DNA of 64,000 bases. Origin: Alistipes sp. (GTDB lineage Bacteria > Bacteroidota > Bacteroidia > Bacteroidales > Rikenellaceae). A model generated the notes under the pieces. It ran no database searches, was not told the origin of the DNA, and saw only the letters and a program-made list of their open reading frames with translations. This document shows, piece by piece, positions 8,714 through 17,042 of this stretch (its first letter is position 1; every line of letters begins with the position of its first letter). Location of the stretch: assembly GCA_029060215.1 (NCBI GenBank), contig JAIDUK010000003.1:1-64000 (forward strand), in the 5' to 3' direction. A program made the translations under genes and the position numbers.

Positions 8714-9490
8714 TTAGGATAGCGTTGGCGAGTGTTCGAAGAGATCCATCCGCCGCTCGATCTCCTCGAAAGTCTGCCCGTATTTGAAACCTTCGGATGA
8801 CTTATTTTCGACCTTCGAGAGCAGTTGCAGTTCGCACCACAATTCAGGATGGCGGCGGCGCAATTCGGCGAAACCCGGAATGCGGCAGTTGGGGCAAAAC
8901 CAGCAACCGCCCCGATGCGAGGTTCGGTAGAGAGGCGACAGCAGACCGTATTCTTCGCACTTGCGTCGGGCATCCGCCTCGGTGTATCCGTACTTGGCGA
9001 GCAGACTCGTTTTACGGATATACCCTTTGTCCTGCATCCGCACGAGGCGTCTCGGCTCGTCGACCGCGATGCCGACGTACTGCACGACGCCACGCTCTCG
9101 GTAACGGGCGTAATAGCGATGTATGGGCCGGATTTTGAGGTCGCGGTTGGCGCAGCACTTGCCGCCGATGAGCCAGCCGCGCAGCATCCCCTTATGCGTA
9201 CCGCTCCCTATGACCGTATGGAATAACGTAAGATAGTCTTTCTCTGAACGGACGACATCGACCCGTACGCCCAATGCGGCAAGACGCGGGATTGCCGTCG
9301 AGTAGATCCACTCGATGTGTTCGGGCATCTCGCCGCTGATATTGCGTCGGTGGTCGAACATCACCTCCGAGAAGACGGCGGCATCGAGCGGCTCGCCGTG
9401 TTCGAGGGCAAGGAGGATCGTAGCGATCGAATCCTTGCCGAATGAACACGAAGCGATATAGGCGGGGTTATCGTAAGCGAATGTGCCCAC
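8714..9490 (-). CDS. phosphoadenosine phosphosulfate reductase-family protein (phage type)
   Basis: ASCSFGKDSIATILLALEHGEPLDAAVFSEVMF P-loop; Cys-rich C-term; GTG start at 9490 just after Dam. Confidence 0.75.
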   Translation of the reverse strand: MGTFAYDNPAYIASCSFGKDSIATILLALEHGEPLDAAVFSEVMFDHRRNISGEMPEHIEWIYSTAIPRLAALGVRVDVVRSEKDYLTLFHTVIGSGTHKGMLRGWLIGGKCCANRDLKIRPIHRYYARYRERGVVQYVGIAVDEPRRLVRMQDKGYIRKTSLLAKYGYTEADARRKCEEYGLLSPLYRTSHRGGCWFCPNCRIPGFAELRRRHPELWCELQLLSKVENKSSEGFKYGQTFEEIERRMDLFEHSPTLS

Positions 9491-9497
9491 GTCGGTA

Positions 9498-10280
9498 TCA
9501 GTAATTCGTCGTGATCCACTCCTCCTGCCGGCGGCGGGATACTTTCGAGGCGGTGATGGTGCGGTCGATCCGATGGATCGTCCAGCCGTGCCGGGCGGCG
9601 AGGCGTTCGATCTTCTCGTGCGGGAACATCGTGAGCATGAACTTCCCTTCGACCGTCGCGAGCGTGTCGAGCAGCCTCGAAAAATCCTCCTCGTCGAACG
9701 TGCCGTTGTAGTGTCCGCAGTCGCTGCCGACATAGGGAGGATCGACGAAGTGGAACGCCTCGGGACAGTCGTAACGGCGGATGATATCGATGCCGTCCTC
9801 GCACTCGACCGTAACGCGGCCGAGGCGGCAGCACAACTCCTCCGTGAAGGCTTCTTTCGCATTGCGGAGTTTCAGCGTCGTCGTGCCGCTGCGGTCGTAT
9901 CCGAACGTCCCGTCGATCATCGAGGCGAAGCCCAACTTCGTGCAAACCCACACCGCCCATGCCCGCTCGACGGACGTGAAGAACGACGGATGCTCGTTGA
10001 TATGCCGTGCGTGCGCGTGTATCTCGCGGCTGTGGAGCGTCGCATCGATCATCGCTTTGAGTGCCGCATACTGCGTCTGCGCTACGCGGTAGAAGTTCAC
10101 CAATTCGGTATTCGTGTCGTTGATGACCTCGCATTGCGCGGGCGGCTTGGCGAAGAGCACGGCGCAGCCGCCGCAGAAGGCTTCCGTGTAAAGCGTATGT
10201 TCTGGAATCAGCGGTAGGATATGCTTCAGAAGCATCTGTTTGCCGCCATAGTATGAAATCGGAGTTTTCAATCTGACCAT
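9498..10280 (-). CDS. dam: DNA adenine methylase (D12 class)
   Basis: ISYYGGKQMLLKHIL, EAFCGGCAV, FVDPPYVGSDCGHYNG (DPPY). Confidence 0.9.
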   Translation of the reverse strand: MVRLKTPISYYGGKQMLLKHILPLIPEHTLYTEAFCGGCAVLFAKPPAQCEVINDTNTELVNFYRVAQTQYAALKAMIDATLHSREIHAHARHINEHPSFFTSVERAWAVWVCTKLGFASMIDGTFGYDRSGTTTLKLRNAKEAFTEELCCRLGRVTVECEDGIDIIRRYDCPEAFHFVDPPYVGSDCGHYNGTFDEEDFSRLLDTLATVEGKFMLTMFPHEKIERLAARHGWTIHRIDRTITASKVSRRRQEEWITTNY

Positions 10281-10290
10281 AATGATTCGG

Positions 10291-10800
10291 TTATCGGAGT
10301 TTGAGGAATAAGAACAGCAGAAGCGTCAGTGCGACGAGCGCCGTCGTCCACTTGAGCCATGCGACACCGGAAGATGGTTGCTCATCGGTCTGCTCCTGCA
10401 CGTCGTTGCGGGCTGCCGTGTTGATGCGGCTATGCGAAATGCTGTCGGTAAGGATCGTGCGGTCGTTCTGCATCGATACCTCGGTATAGGAGATGCGCTT
10501 GACCGGCTGTCGGGAAGCACTCGTCGCCGGAATCTTCGGCGGCGGAAGAACGGCACGGAGCGTGTCGGTCGGATTCGGGAATCGATCGTCGCTCGGTTCC
10601 GGATATTCCGCCGGCGGATAAAACTCCACGACGGTTCGGCGGAGCGTTCCGATCTGCCGCTCGAACTCCTGCCGGAACAGCATCGTAAGGGTCGAGTCTG
10701 TGATAGCGAGCGTCTCGTGCCGCTCGGATCGCGTGCTTCGGAGCGGAGAGCAGCCGCTGGCGGCGATCGTCAGGATAATCAGGGTTATTTTCGGATACAT
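10291..10800 (-). CDS. small lipoprotein with C-terminal TM, candidate unimolecular spanin
   Basis: Lipobox LTIAASGC; C-terminal WLKWTTALVALTLLLFLFLKLR. Confidence 0.6.
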   Translation of the reverse strand: MYPKITLIILTIAASGCSPLRSTRSERHETLAITDSTLTMLFRQEFERQIGTLRRTVVEFYPPAEYPEPSDDRFPNPTDTLRAVLPPPKIPATSASRQPVKRISYTEVSMQNDRTILTDSISHSRINTAARNDVQEQTDEQPSSGVAWLKWTTALVALTLLLFLFLKLR

Positions 10801-11144
10801 CGTTTCATTTCTTCGATTCGTTCCATGCGTTCCTGCATGGTCGGTTCTTGTTTGGGTGAAGTCGTCGGCTTTTCCCACGGCAGCGGGAACATCTCGGTCA
10901 TCGGGCGGCGGTCTTTGCGGTCGAGTTGGATACAGGTCGCAACCCATACCGCCCACCGTTCGCGTTCCCATGCCTGCCGCTGCCGGTCTTCCTCGCATTT
11001 CGCCCAGCCGAGCCACGCATAGATGAACTCGGCGGGCGTCAGCCGTTCGAAGGCATCGGGTGCCAGTCCCATCTGCCCGACGGCGATGGCGAACCACCGC
11101 TCGTAGGTTACCGCTTGCGGCTCCCCGTCGTCGGGCGTTTCCCG
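10785..11144 (-). CDS. tail assembly chaperone, -1 frame extension (gpT-like)
   Basis: Frame open back through slippery A_AAA_AAC at 11150-11144; expressed as fusion to 11108..11467 product. Confidence 0.75.
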   Translation of the reverse strand, partial: RETPDDGEPQAVTYERWFAIAVGQMGLAPDAFERLTPAEFIYAWLGWAKCEEDRQRQAWERERWAVWVATCIQLDRKDRRPMTEMFPLPWEKPTTSPKQEPTMQERMERIEEMKRCIRK

Positions 11145-11467
11145 TTTTTTGAGAGGTCGCCCAACTTATCCGTCAGCGGCGCGATACTCTCGACGAAGAG
11201 TTCCGAGACAGCGAGAATGAGCGACGGCTCTTCGTCGAAGATGTCCCACACCTCGTCTTCGGTGTAACGACGGTCGCTGCCGGCACGCCGTGCGCCCTCG
11301 TTGAGTCCCGTAGCGGTCAGCGCGACGATGCTGTCCAACGATCCGAGGGCTTCGGTAGAAGCGACCGTCTGCCCGAATTCCGCACCGCGCTGCTTGACGA
11401 ACTCGTCGATGGCGCGCAGCCCGAAGTGGATCGGGTGCGGCGTGCCTTGAATGATGATCTCTTTCAT
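11108..11467 (-). CDS. tail assembly chaperone (gpG-like)
   Basis: Follows major tail protein; contains slippery heptamer near 3' end. Confidence 0.75.
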   Translation of the reverse strand: MKEIIIQGTPHPIHFGLRAIDEFVKQRGAEFGQTVASTEALGSLDSIVALTATGLNEGARRAGSDRRYTEDEVWDIFDEEPSLILAVSELFVESIAPLTDKLGDLSKNGKRPTTGSRKR

Positions 11468-11472
11468 AGCGG

Positions 11473-11913
11473 TCAGGATTTAGGTTTGTCTACCGGAGTC
11501 AGGTTGCCGCTACCGGTAAGCGAATAACTGTAAGAGGCATTGTCGCCCGCAGGCGTCGAGAGCGAGAAGGTCGTGATGTAGGCTTTGCCCGTGTACATCT
11601 TCGCAAGTCCCGTGAGCGGCGACTTGACGACCACATCGACGAGTTTCTTTTGAAGCACCAAGTCGAGGACTTCCTCGGCGGTATGGCTGTTCCCAATCGA
11701 ATCGTCGATGACCACCAGCCCGTCGCCGTCCACCGACCACGTAACGTCGCCCGGAGCTTTCTCCTTGCCGTTCGTATCCTTCGTGCGGAACTCCTTCATC
11801 TCCAGATCGACCTTCAGCGTATGGCTCGTGGCGTGGAGCGTCGTCTTCTCATCCACCAGAACGATGATGTCCTCGCCCTGCACGACCCGTTTGGTTCCGA
11901 TCGTTTCCGGCAT
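11473..11913 (-). CDS. major tail (tube) protein
   Basis: Position in HK97-type order; MPETIGTKRVVQGEDIIVLVDEKTTLHATSHTLKVDLEM. Confidence 0.7.
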   Translation of the reverse strand: MPETIGTKRVVQGEDIIVLVDEKTTLHATSHTLKVDLEMKEFRTKDTNGKEKAPGDVTWSVDGDGLVVIDDSIGNSHTAEEVLDLVLQKKLVDVVVKSPLTGLAKMYTGKAYITTFSLSTPAGDNASYSYSLTGSGNLTPVDKPKS

Positions 11914-11932
11914 AAGTTTTCGTTTTATTCGG

Positions 11933-12289
11933 TTATACTATTCTGAATGTCATCGCTGCGCCGTGCAGATCGTAATCCGCGTAGTATTCCGTCGCCGAGG
12001 AGACGAAGCGGCTGCGTTTGCCGTCGAACTCCGCACCCTCCAAGACGGCGATCACCCGATGCTTGAGGCGTTCCGCACCGGAGAACTTGCTGTCATAGAC
12101 CGCGACCTCGAACATCGTCCGATAGCCGGCGATGCCGTGCAGCGTCCTTACGGGCGTCTCCTCCGGTACGGAGAACGCGGCGAAAGGCACAGACGTCCGG
12201 GCATCGACCGCACCGGCCTGAATTTTATCTGCCAATTCGGGAATATCCCGCTCCAACAGCGAAATTAACCGCGTCTTGAAATCTTTCAT
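11933..12289 (-). CDS. DUF3168-like tail completion protein
   Basis: FKTRLISLLERDIPELADKIQAGAVDARTSVPFAAFSV; synteny. Confidence 0.65.
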   Translation of the reverse strand: MKDFKTRLISLLERDIPELADKIQAGAVDARTSVPFAAFSVPEETPVRTLHGIAGYRTMFEVAVYDSKFSGAERLKHRVIAVLEGAEFDGKRSRFVSSATEYYADYDLHGAAMTFRIV

Positions 12290-12810
12290 TTCGATACCGG
12301 TTTGAAGTTTTTATTCACGAACTTCTCGACCGCCGCGGCCAACTCGTCGCCGAAGATCGCCACCGTACGCTCGGAGTTCTCCGTATAAGCCTGCTCCAAA
12401 TAAGGCGTCGGCCGGATGCCCTCGACGCTGCGGACGAAGACCTTTTTGCCCTGCGCATCGTCGAAGACCAACAGTTTGCCCTTTTTCGAGGTGCGCGAAT
12501 CAGCAGTCCCCTCGTGGATGAACTTGCTGTAGTATTCGTTCACGGCGCCTTTCTTCTTCGTGTGCCCGAAGACCGGCTTCACAGCGATGGCCACCTCCGA
12601 CTTCGAAGCATTGCGGTCCTTGTAGCGAACCGTGCGCAGCTGTTTCTTTAGTTTGCCTGTGCGGACCGGAACTTTGCTCCGGGCCGATTGCAGCATCGGT
12701 TTGGCCGAGGCGCGCAGAGCAGCGAGCAGCATCCGCTTCTGCATCGTGTTCGGCAGCTCGTCCAGAATCCGCTTGGCTTCGGCATAACCTTCAACCTCGA
12801 TCGTCAGCAT
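12286..12810 (-). CDS. HK97 gp10-family head-tail protein
   Basis: RMLLAALRASAKPMLQSARSKVPVRTGKLKKQLRT. Confidence 0.8.
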   Translation of the reverse strand: MLTIEVEGYAEAKRILDELPNTMQKRMLLAALRASAKPMLQSARSKVPVRTGKLKKQLRTVRYKDRNASKSEVAIAVKPVFGHTKKKGAVNEYYSKFIHEGTADSRTSKKGKLLVFDDAQGKKVFVRSVEGIRPTPYLEQAYTENSERTVAIFGDELAAAVEKFVNKNFKPVSK

Positions 12811-13108
12811 CGCTTTTCCGGCATTTGAGGTGCAGGCGCCAGCGGCGCCCCTCCTCGTGGATCGAGATTATCTTCCGCAGATACCCCTCGTCGCGAACGA
12901 CCATATCGGAGCGCAGGTCGGGTTGCCAGCGGATCGTATAAACCACTTCGTTCTCGTAGACGATGCGTCCGGCGTAGAGGTTCTCCCGACCACCGTTCTC
13001 GGTGCGCTGGGCGTAGCAGACGGCGACACGCCGGAGCGATTTCGTAAGGTCGTTGTACTCGTCCCGCTCCTCGGTGTATTCGAAAATTTCGATTCTCGTG
13101 TCAAACAT
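12791..13108 (-). CDS. phage head closure protein
   Basis: Short DTRIEIFEYTEERDEYNDLTKSLRRV...; synteny. Confidence 0.75.
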   Translation of the reverse strand: MFDTRIEIFEYTEERDEYNDLTKSLRRVAVCYAQRTENGGRENLYAGRIVYENEVVYTIRWQPDLRSDMVVRDEGYLRKIISIHEEGRRWRLHLKCRKSDADDRG

Positions 13109-13637
13109 CGCCGTAAGGGGTTATCCGCCACGGAAGCAGGAGTTTCTCGGCCGTGAGCGACAGCTCCGAGACGGAGCGGCCGACGAGGTTGTCCGATTCG
13201 TTGTCGTAGAGGGTGCCCAGGATCAGCAGAATAGCCGCCTCGATTGCCGGAGGGATGTTCTCCTTGTCGTAGCCGACAACGGCTGTAACCATTGCTGTCT
13301 GTCCGCCGTACTGCGGCTCGGCAATCAGCATCGGGTCGTAGTCATCCTCCAAGAGCGTATAATCGGATTCAGGAACAATGGTTCGAGAGACGGAGAGCTG
13401 CTCGATGCGCGTTGTAGGGACAGGCAGGCGGACGACGGGAGCATCGGAGGGGATCGATACGTCGAACCGTACCCTCTTCTCCCGAATGGTCCGTCCTGTC
13501 ATATCCTCCGCCACGGCAACGGCCATATCGAGTTTCGCAGCGATCAAAGTATCGTCATGGGTGGCGCTGCCTACCCGCAGGTGCTGCTTGGCGAGTTCCA
13601 ACGCGATCGGCGGCTCCCGCATCTCGATTACCGTCAT
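13101..13637 (-). CDS. head-tail connector (gp6-like)
   Basis: LELAKQHLRVGSATHDDTLIAAKLDMAVAVAEDMTGR. Confidence 0.8.
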   Translation of the reverse strand: MTVIEMREPPIALELAKQHLRVGSATHDDTLIAAKLDMAVAVAEDMTGRTIREKRVRFDVSIPSDAPVVRLPVPTTRIEQLSVSRTIVPESDYTLLEDDYDPMLIAEPQYGGQTAMVTAVVGYDKENIPPAIEAAILLILGTLYDNESDNLVGRSVSELSLTAEKLLLPWRITPYGDV

Positions 13638-13640
13638 ACC

Positions 13641-14837
13641 TTACGCCGATTTATGCACCAACTTGTGGACGGGATGCGTACCGGCATCCAACAGGATGCC
13701 GTCCACACGGGCGAAGCCGAACAGCCCGATCGAAAGGTACTCGGCGAGCAGTTCGTTCAGACGGATCACGCGGAACGACTTGACCATACGGATCTTGAAC
13801 TTCGAGAAGTCGCCGAACAGCACCGAGGTCTTGCCCGCTGCGGCATCGTCGAGGTCGTCGTTCAGGATATAAGGTTTACCGAACAACGTCGGCGGCGTGC
13901 CGTCCTTCGCCCCCTCCTGCCAGATGTAGCGTCCCGTCGTATCCTTGATCTTGACGAGCGAGTAGAGCGTATTGCGGTTGAACATGAACCGCCCGTGCCG
14001 GGCATAGGAAGAATCCACGCCTTTCACGAGGTCGATGATACTATCCAACGTAATGGCAGCAGCGGCCGGTTGAGCATCCGAGGCCGTAGCCCACTCGACG
14101 ATGCCCTTGGGTTTGCCCTTGCCGTCGCCGCGCGTGAGGTCGTAGTTGATACCGCGTCCGAACGACTCGGCCAACAGACCCGAGAGCAGCGATTCGAGGT
14201 CGAATGCCGAGTCCTGCAACAGCTCCAACGACACGGGGACGATGGGCGTGCGGTAGGTGTAGGCTTTGAGCGTTTCGGAGCCGAACGATGGTGCGGATTT
14301 GGCGGACTGCTGGTACTCGGCCACGACCGTAGCTTTCGCATCGGTATTGTTCGCCGTAGGCATAATCAGATCGCCGCCCTTGCTCGTGGTGAGGATGGAA
14401 CCCGCCTCGAACATCCCGCCGTAGGCTTTCAGCGCGACCTCGATGCTGTCGGCGAGCGACGAAGGAACGACCACGCCGCCCGACAAACCCGTGATGCCGG
14501 CGCGCTGCTCGAAGAGTGTCCGGTGCTCGGGCGAAATATCCGCAGCGCCGCGCAGCAGGTAGTCGCGAAAAGCGGTGCGGTACTCCTCGGCACAGCGCTC
14601 GTCGAGCTGCTCGCCGGAAGTCTGTCGAGCATACTGCTGCTCGGCCTGCCGGCGTTCGATATCGACGTAGCGCTCCTCTGCTTCGACGGCACGGTCGGCC
14701 TGCTCGTACTCCGCAAGCAGCGTATTCCACCGCTCCTGCTCCTCGGAGGTCATCTCGCGCCCGTCGGTCGCGGTACGCAACTCGTCGATCTTTGCGAACA
14801 CGGCAGCGCGGCTCTCTTTAAGGGTTTTCAGTTTGCT
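13641..14837 (-). CDS. HK97-family major capsid protein
   Basis: N-terminal coiled-coil delta domain and HK97 fold motifs (GGVVVPSSLADSIEVALKAYGGMFEAG); start MSKLKTLKESRAAV. Confidence 0.9.
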   Translation of the reverse strand, partial: SKLKTLKESRAAVFAKIDELRTATDGREMTSEEQERWNTLLAEYEQADRAVEAEERYVDIERRQAEQQYARQTSGEQLDERCAEEYRTAFRDYLLRGAADISPEHRTLFEQRAGITGLSGGVVVPSSLADSIEVALKAYGGMFEAGSILTTSKGGDLIMPTANNTDAKATVVAEYQQSAKSAPSFGSETLKAYTYRTPIVPVSLELLQDSAFDLESLLSGLLAESFGRGINYDLTRGDGKGKPKGIVEWATASDAQPAAAAITLDSIIDLVKGVDSSYARHGRFMFNRNTLYSLVKIKDTTGRYIWQEGAKDGTPPTLFGKPYILNDDLDDAAAGKTSVLFGDFSKFKIRMVKSFRVIRLNELLAEYLSIGLFGFARVDGILLDAGTHPVHKLVHKSA

Positions 14838-14936
14838 CATAAATCTCGTTATTGATTCGTTCGGGAGCAAACTTAATCCACACATCAGCCTCGAAAGGGA
14901 AACTTTGTCGCAGTTCGGAGAATTTCTCTAAAAAAT

Positions 14937-15863
14937 ATGACTAGCTGCAATTATTTTAACTATTTTTGTAAAAATGTTTGTTTTATGTCGAATATTCACC
15001 TCATAAATTTCGATACGACAGACCGAAATAAATGGTTAAGCACAATTGCCGAAGCATCGGAAACGCATAGAGATTGCAAGTCGAATGACCATATTATTCT
15101 CGGATTCAACGGCATAAATGGCACAGAGAAAATTACGCCTATACATATCGTTTCACTTGCCTGCCTTATCGAATCTCTCGCAAGAAAACATGTTATTGTT
15201 CATATTCAAAATAGAGAAACGAATGCTGTAAGCAATTTTCTTTGGGAAAATTTAAGATTCAGAGAATATTGGGCTGGCGGACAAAATTTTGTTCCAGCAC
15301 AAGATACCAATGTTTTCAACCTTTGGCGAATCATCGATAATGAAAAAGAAATACACAGTAGAAGAATACACGACTATTTAAAACAAACATTTTTCCAACA
15401 TAAGGATTTAAGCGCTGTTCAGAATAGTTTGGATGAAGTTTATTACAATATTTTTGATCACGCAAATGCAGATGGGAACGCTTTTTCTTTTATTTTTTAT
15501 GACAAAGAAAATGAAAAATTGCATGTAGCAGTTTGTGATTTCGGTATCGGAATTGCTAAATCCGTTAGAAATGCATTGCCGGAAATCCCTGACGATATGG
15601 CAGCGTTGCTTAAAGCAATGGAATATAAATTCACCACCGGATCACAAACTCATAACATGGGTATGGGACTCGGCAATATCAAGGATACTTGTACTGAAGA
15701 CGATATTTTAGGTATTATCAGCAATAAAGGATGTCTATTTGCCAAGAGAGAAAATATGCGTGCTTACGAAAATACTTTCTATTTCCCCGGCACGTTAATA
15801 TATTACGAATTATCACTCTCTCATTTTGAAGAAGAGGAAATTATTGATAACTTTGCACTATAA
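14937..15863 (+). CDS. GHKL (HATPase_c) ATP-binding protein
   Basis: N-box DEVYYNIFDHANADGN, G1 VCDFGIGIAKSV, G2 MGMGLGNIKD; AT-rich. Confidence 0.75.
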   Translation: MTSCNYFNYFCKNVCFMSNIHLINFDTTDRNKWLSTIAEASETHRDCKSNDHIILGFNGINGTEKITPIHIVSLACLIESLARKHVIVHIQNRETNAVSNFLWENLRFREYWAGGQNFVPAQDTNVFNLWRIIDNEKEIHSRRIHDYLKQTFFQHKDLSAVQNSLDEVYYNIFDHANADGNAFSFIFYDKENEKLHVAVCDFGIGIAKSVRNALPEIPDDMAALLKAMEYKFTTGSQTHNMGMGLGNIKDTCTEDDILGIISNKGCLFAKRENMRAYENTFYFPGTLIYYELSLSHFEEEEIIDNFAL

Positions 15864-15877
15864 TTAAGGAGGTAAAT

Positions 15878-16159
15878 ATGTGTTCGATTAATTTACAAGC
15901 AATCATGGCAAACAAGACCTATCCGGAGGCCGGAGAAATTTTGTTTGATATACTTGCTGAAAAGATTAAAAGTGAGACCAAAATTGTTCTGGACTTAGAC
16001 GGAGTAGTTTCTCTACCTTCCATGTTTTTGAATATGTCCATAGGTAAATTCATTGAAACCTATGGTGTAGACTTATTACGTCAAAAAATTTCATTCGCTA
16101 AAATAAGCGCTACACAAGCAGAACGAATTAAAGACTACATTAATAGAGTTTCAAAATAA
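15878..16159 (+). CDS. STAS-like domain (DUF4325) protein
   Basis: KIVLDLDGVVSLPSMFLNMSIGKFIETYGVDLLRQKISF. Confidence 0.75.
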   Translation: MCSINLQAIMANKTYPEAGEILFDILAEKIKSETKIVLDLDGVVSLPSMFLNMSIGKFIETYGVDLLRQKISFAKISATQAERIKDYINRVSK

Positions 16160-16197
16160 AAAAGCCTCATTGAAATGAGGTTTTTTTATTTTCGAAG
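16160..16197 (+). terminator. intrinsic terminator
   Basis: AAAAAAGCCTCATT-GAA-ATGAGGTTTTTTTATTTT. Confidence 0.85.
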
Positions 16198-16310
16198 TCG
16201 TAATTGCAAACTCTCGACCAGCCGCTTTCTCGCCCGGCTTTCGGCGGCGGCACGGTCATTTCGTTCCGGTTGCGGTGCGTGTTCGCGCAGATATCCAGTC
16301 GGCTGGTCGA
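16196..16310 (-). pseudogene. truncated duplicate of prohead protease C-terminal coding sequence
   Basis: YLREHAPQPERNDRAAAESRARKRLVESLQLRLRK vs protease EYLREHAPQPERNDRVVAECWARKRLVESLRIKQ. Confidence 0.85.
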
Positions 16311-16473
16311 GAGAAAATGGGCATACGGCCGATTTTACGGATGCTCCAATTATCCGAAATGCAAGTTCACGCATCGTTGCTGAAGTGTTATTTTTTCATT
16401 TCTGAACACGATTTGCCGATAATAATCAGGAATAATACAGCATTCTGAAATAAGAAAGTATTATCTTTGCAGT

Positions 16474-16800
16474 ATGAATATTCGGGAGCATATCGCAGAT
16501 AAATTGATTGTCTCAGGCGGGTTCTGGTCGTATGACAAGACATCCGTTCGGGAAAATATGTCCGACGATCAACTGATAGGAGCCGCTCTCGAAAAACTCG
16601 ATTTAGACGATATCGATTTGTTGTTCCGGCTTTTTCCCGCAAAGAAAATCAAAGATGTTTGGCGCCGGACGATGGTCGTGCAGGGCGATTACTATTATTC
16701 GCTCAATCGTTTTTTCGCTTGGTATTATTTCGGCATTCGTTATCCGGATCGCTATCTGAAAGCGATGATGACGCGCCACCTTTCAAAATTAACCGCATGA
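16474..16800 (+). CDS. DUF6922-like protein, partner of AbiEii-type nucleotidyltransferase toxin
   Basis: ATGA overlap with downstream AbiEii-like N-terminus; own promoter TATCTTTGC at 16463. Confidence 0.55.
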   Translation: MNIREHIADKLIVSGGFWSYDKTSVRENMSDDQLIGAALEKLDLDDIDLLFRLFPAKKIKDVWRRTMVVQGDYYYSLNRFFAWYYFGIRYPDRYLKAMMTRHLSKLTA

Positions 16801-16955
16801 GAGGTATAGCCGAACATACCGAAGCAATTATCGAACGAGTATCCCGACTCGAGTGCATCGAAGAATGGACGCTTGTCGGCGGTACGGCGTTGGCTATCCA
16901 ACTCGACCACCGTAAGAGCGAAGATCTCGATTTCATGCGCTGGCAAACACAATAA
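16797..16955 (+). pseudogene. AbiEii/AbiGii-type nucleotidyltransferase toxin, truncated
   Basis: LVGGTALAIQLDHRKSEDLDFMRWQTQ* ends after 52 aa. Confidence 0.75.
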
Positions 16956-17006
16956 TCTCAGTGGTCGAAATCGAAGAATACATCAAAGGGTTATTGAAAC
17001 AAAATT

Positions 17007-17042
17007 AAATGGATACAATGAAAATTGCATCCATTTTTTGTT
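17007..17042 (+). terminator. intrinsic terminator
   Basis: AAATGGATACAAT-GAAA-ATTGCATCCATTTTTTG. Confidence 0.8.
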
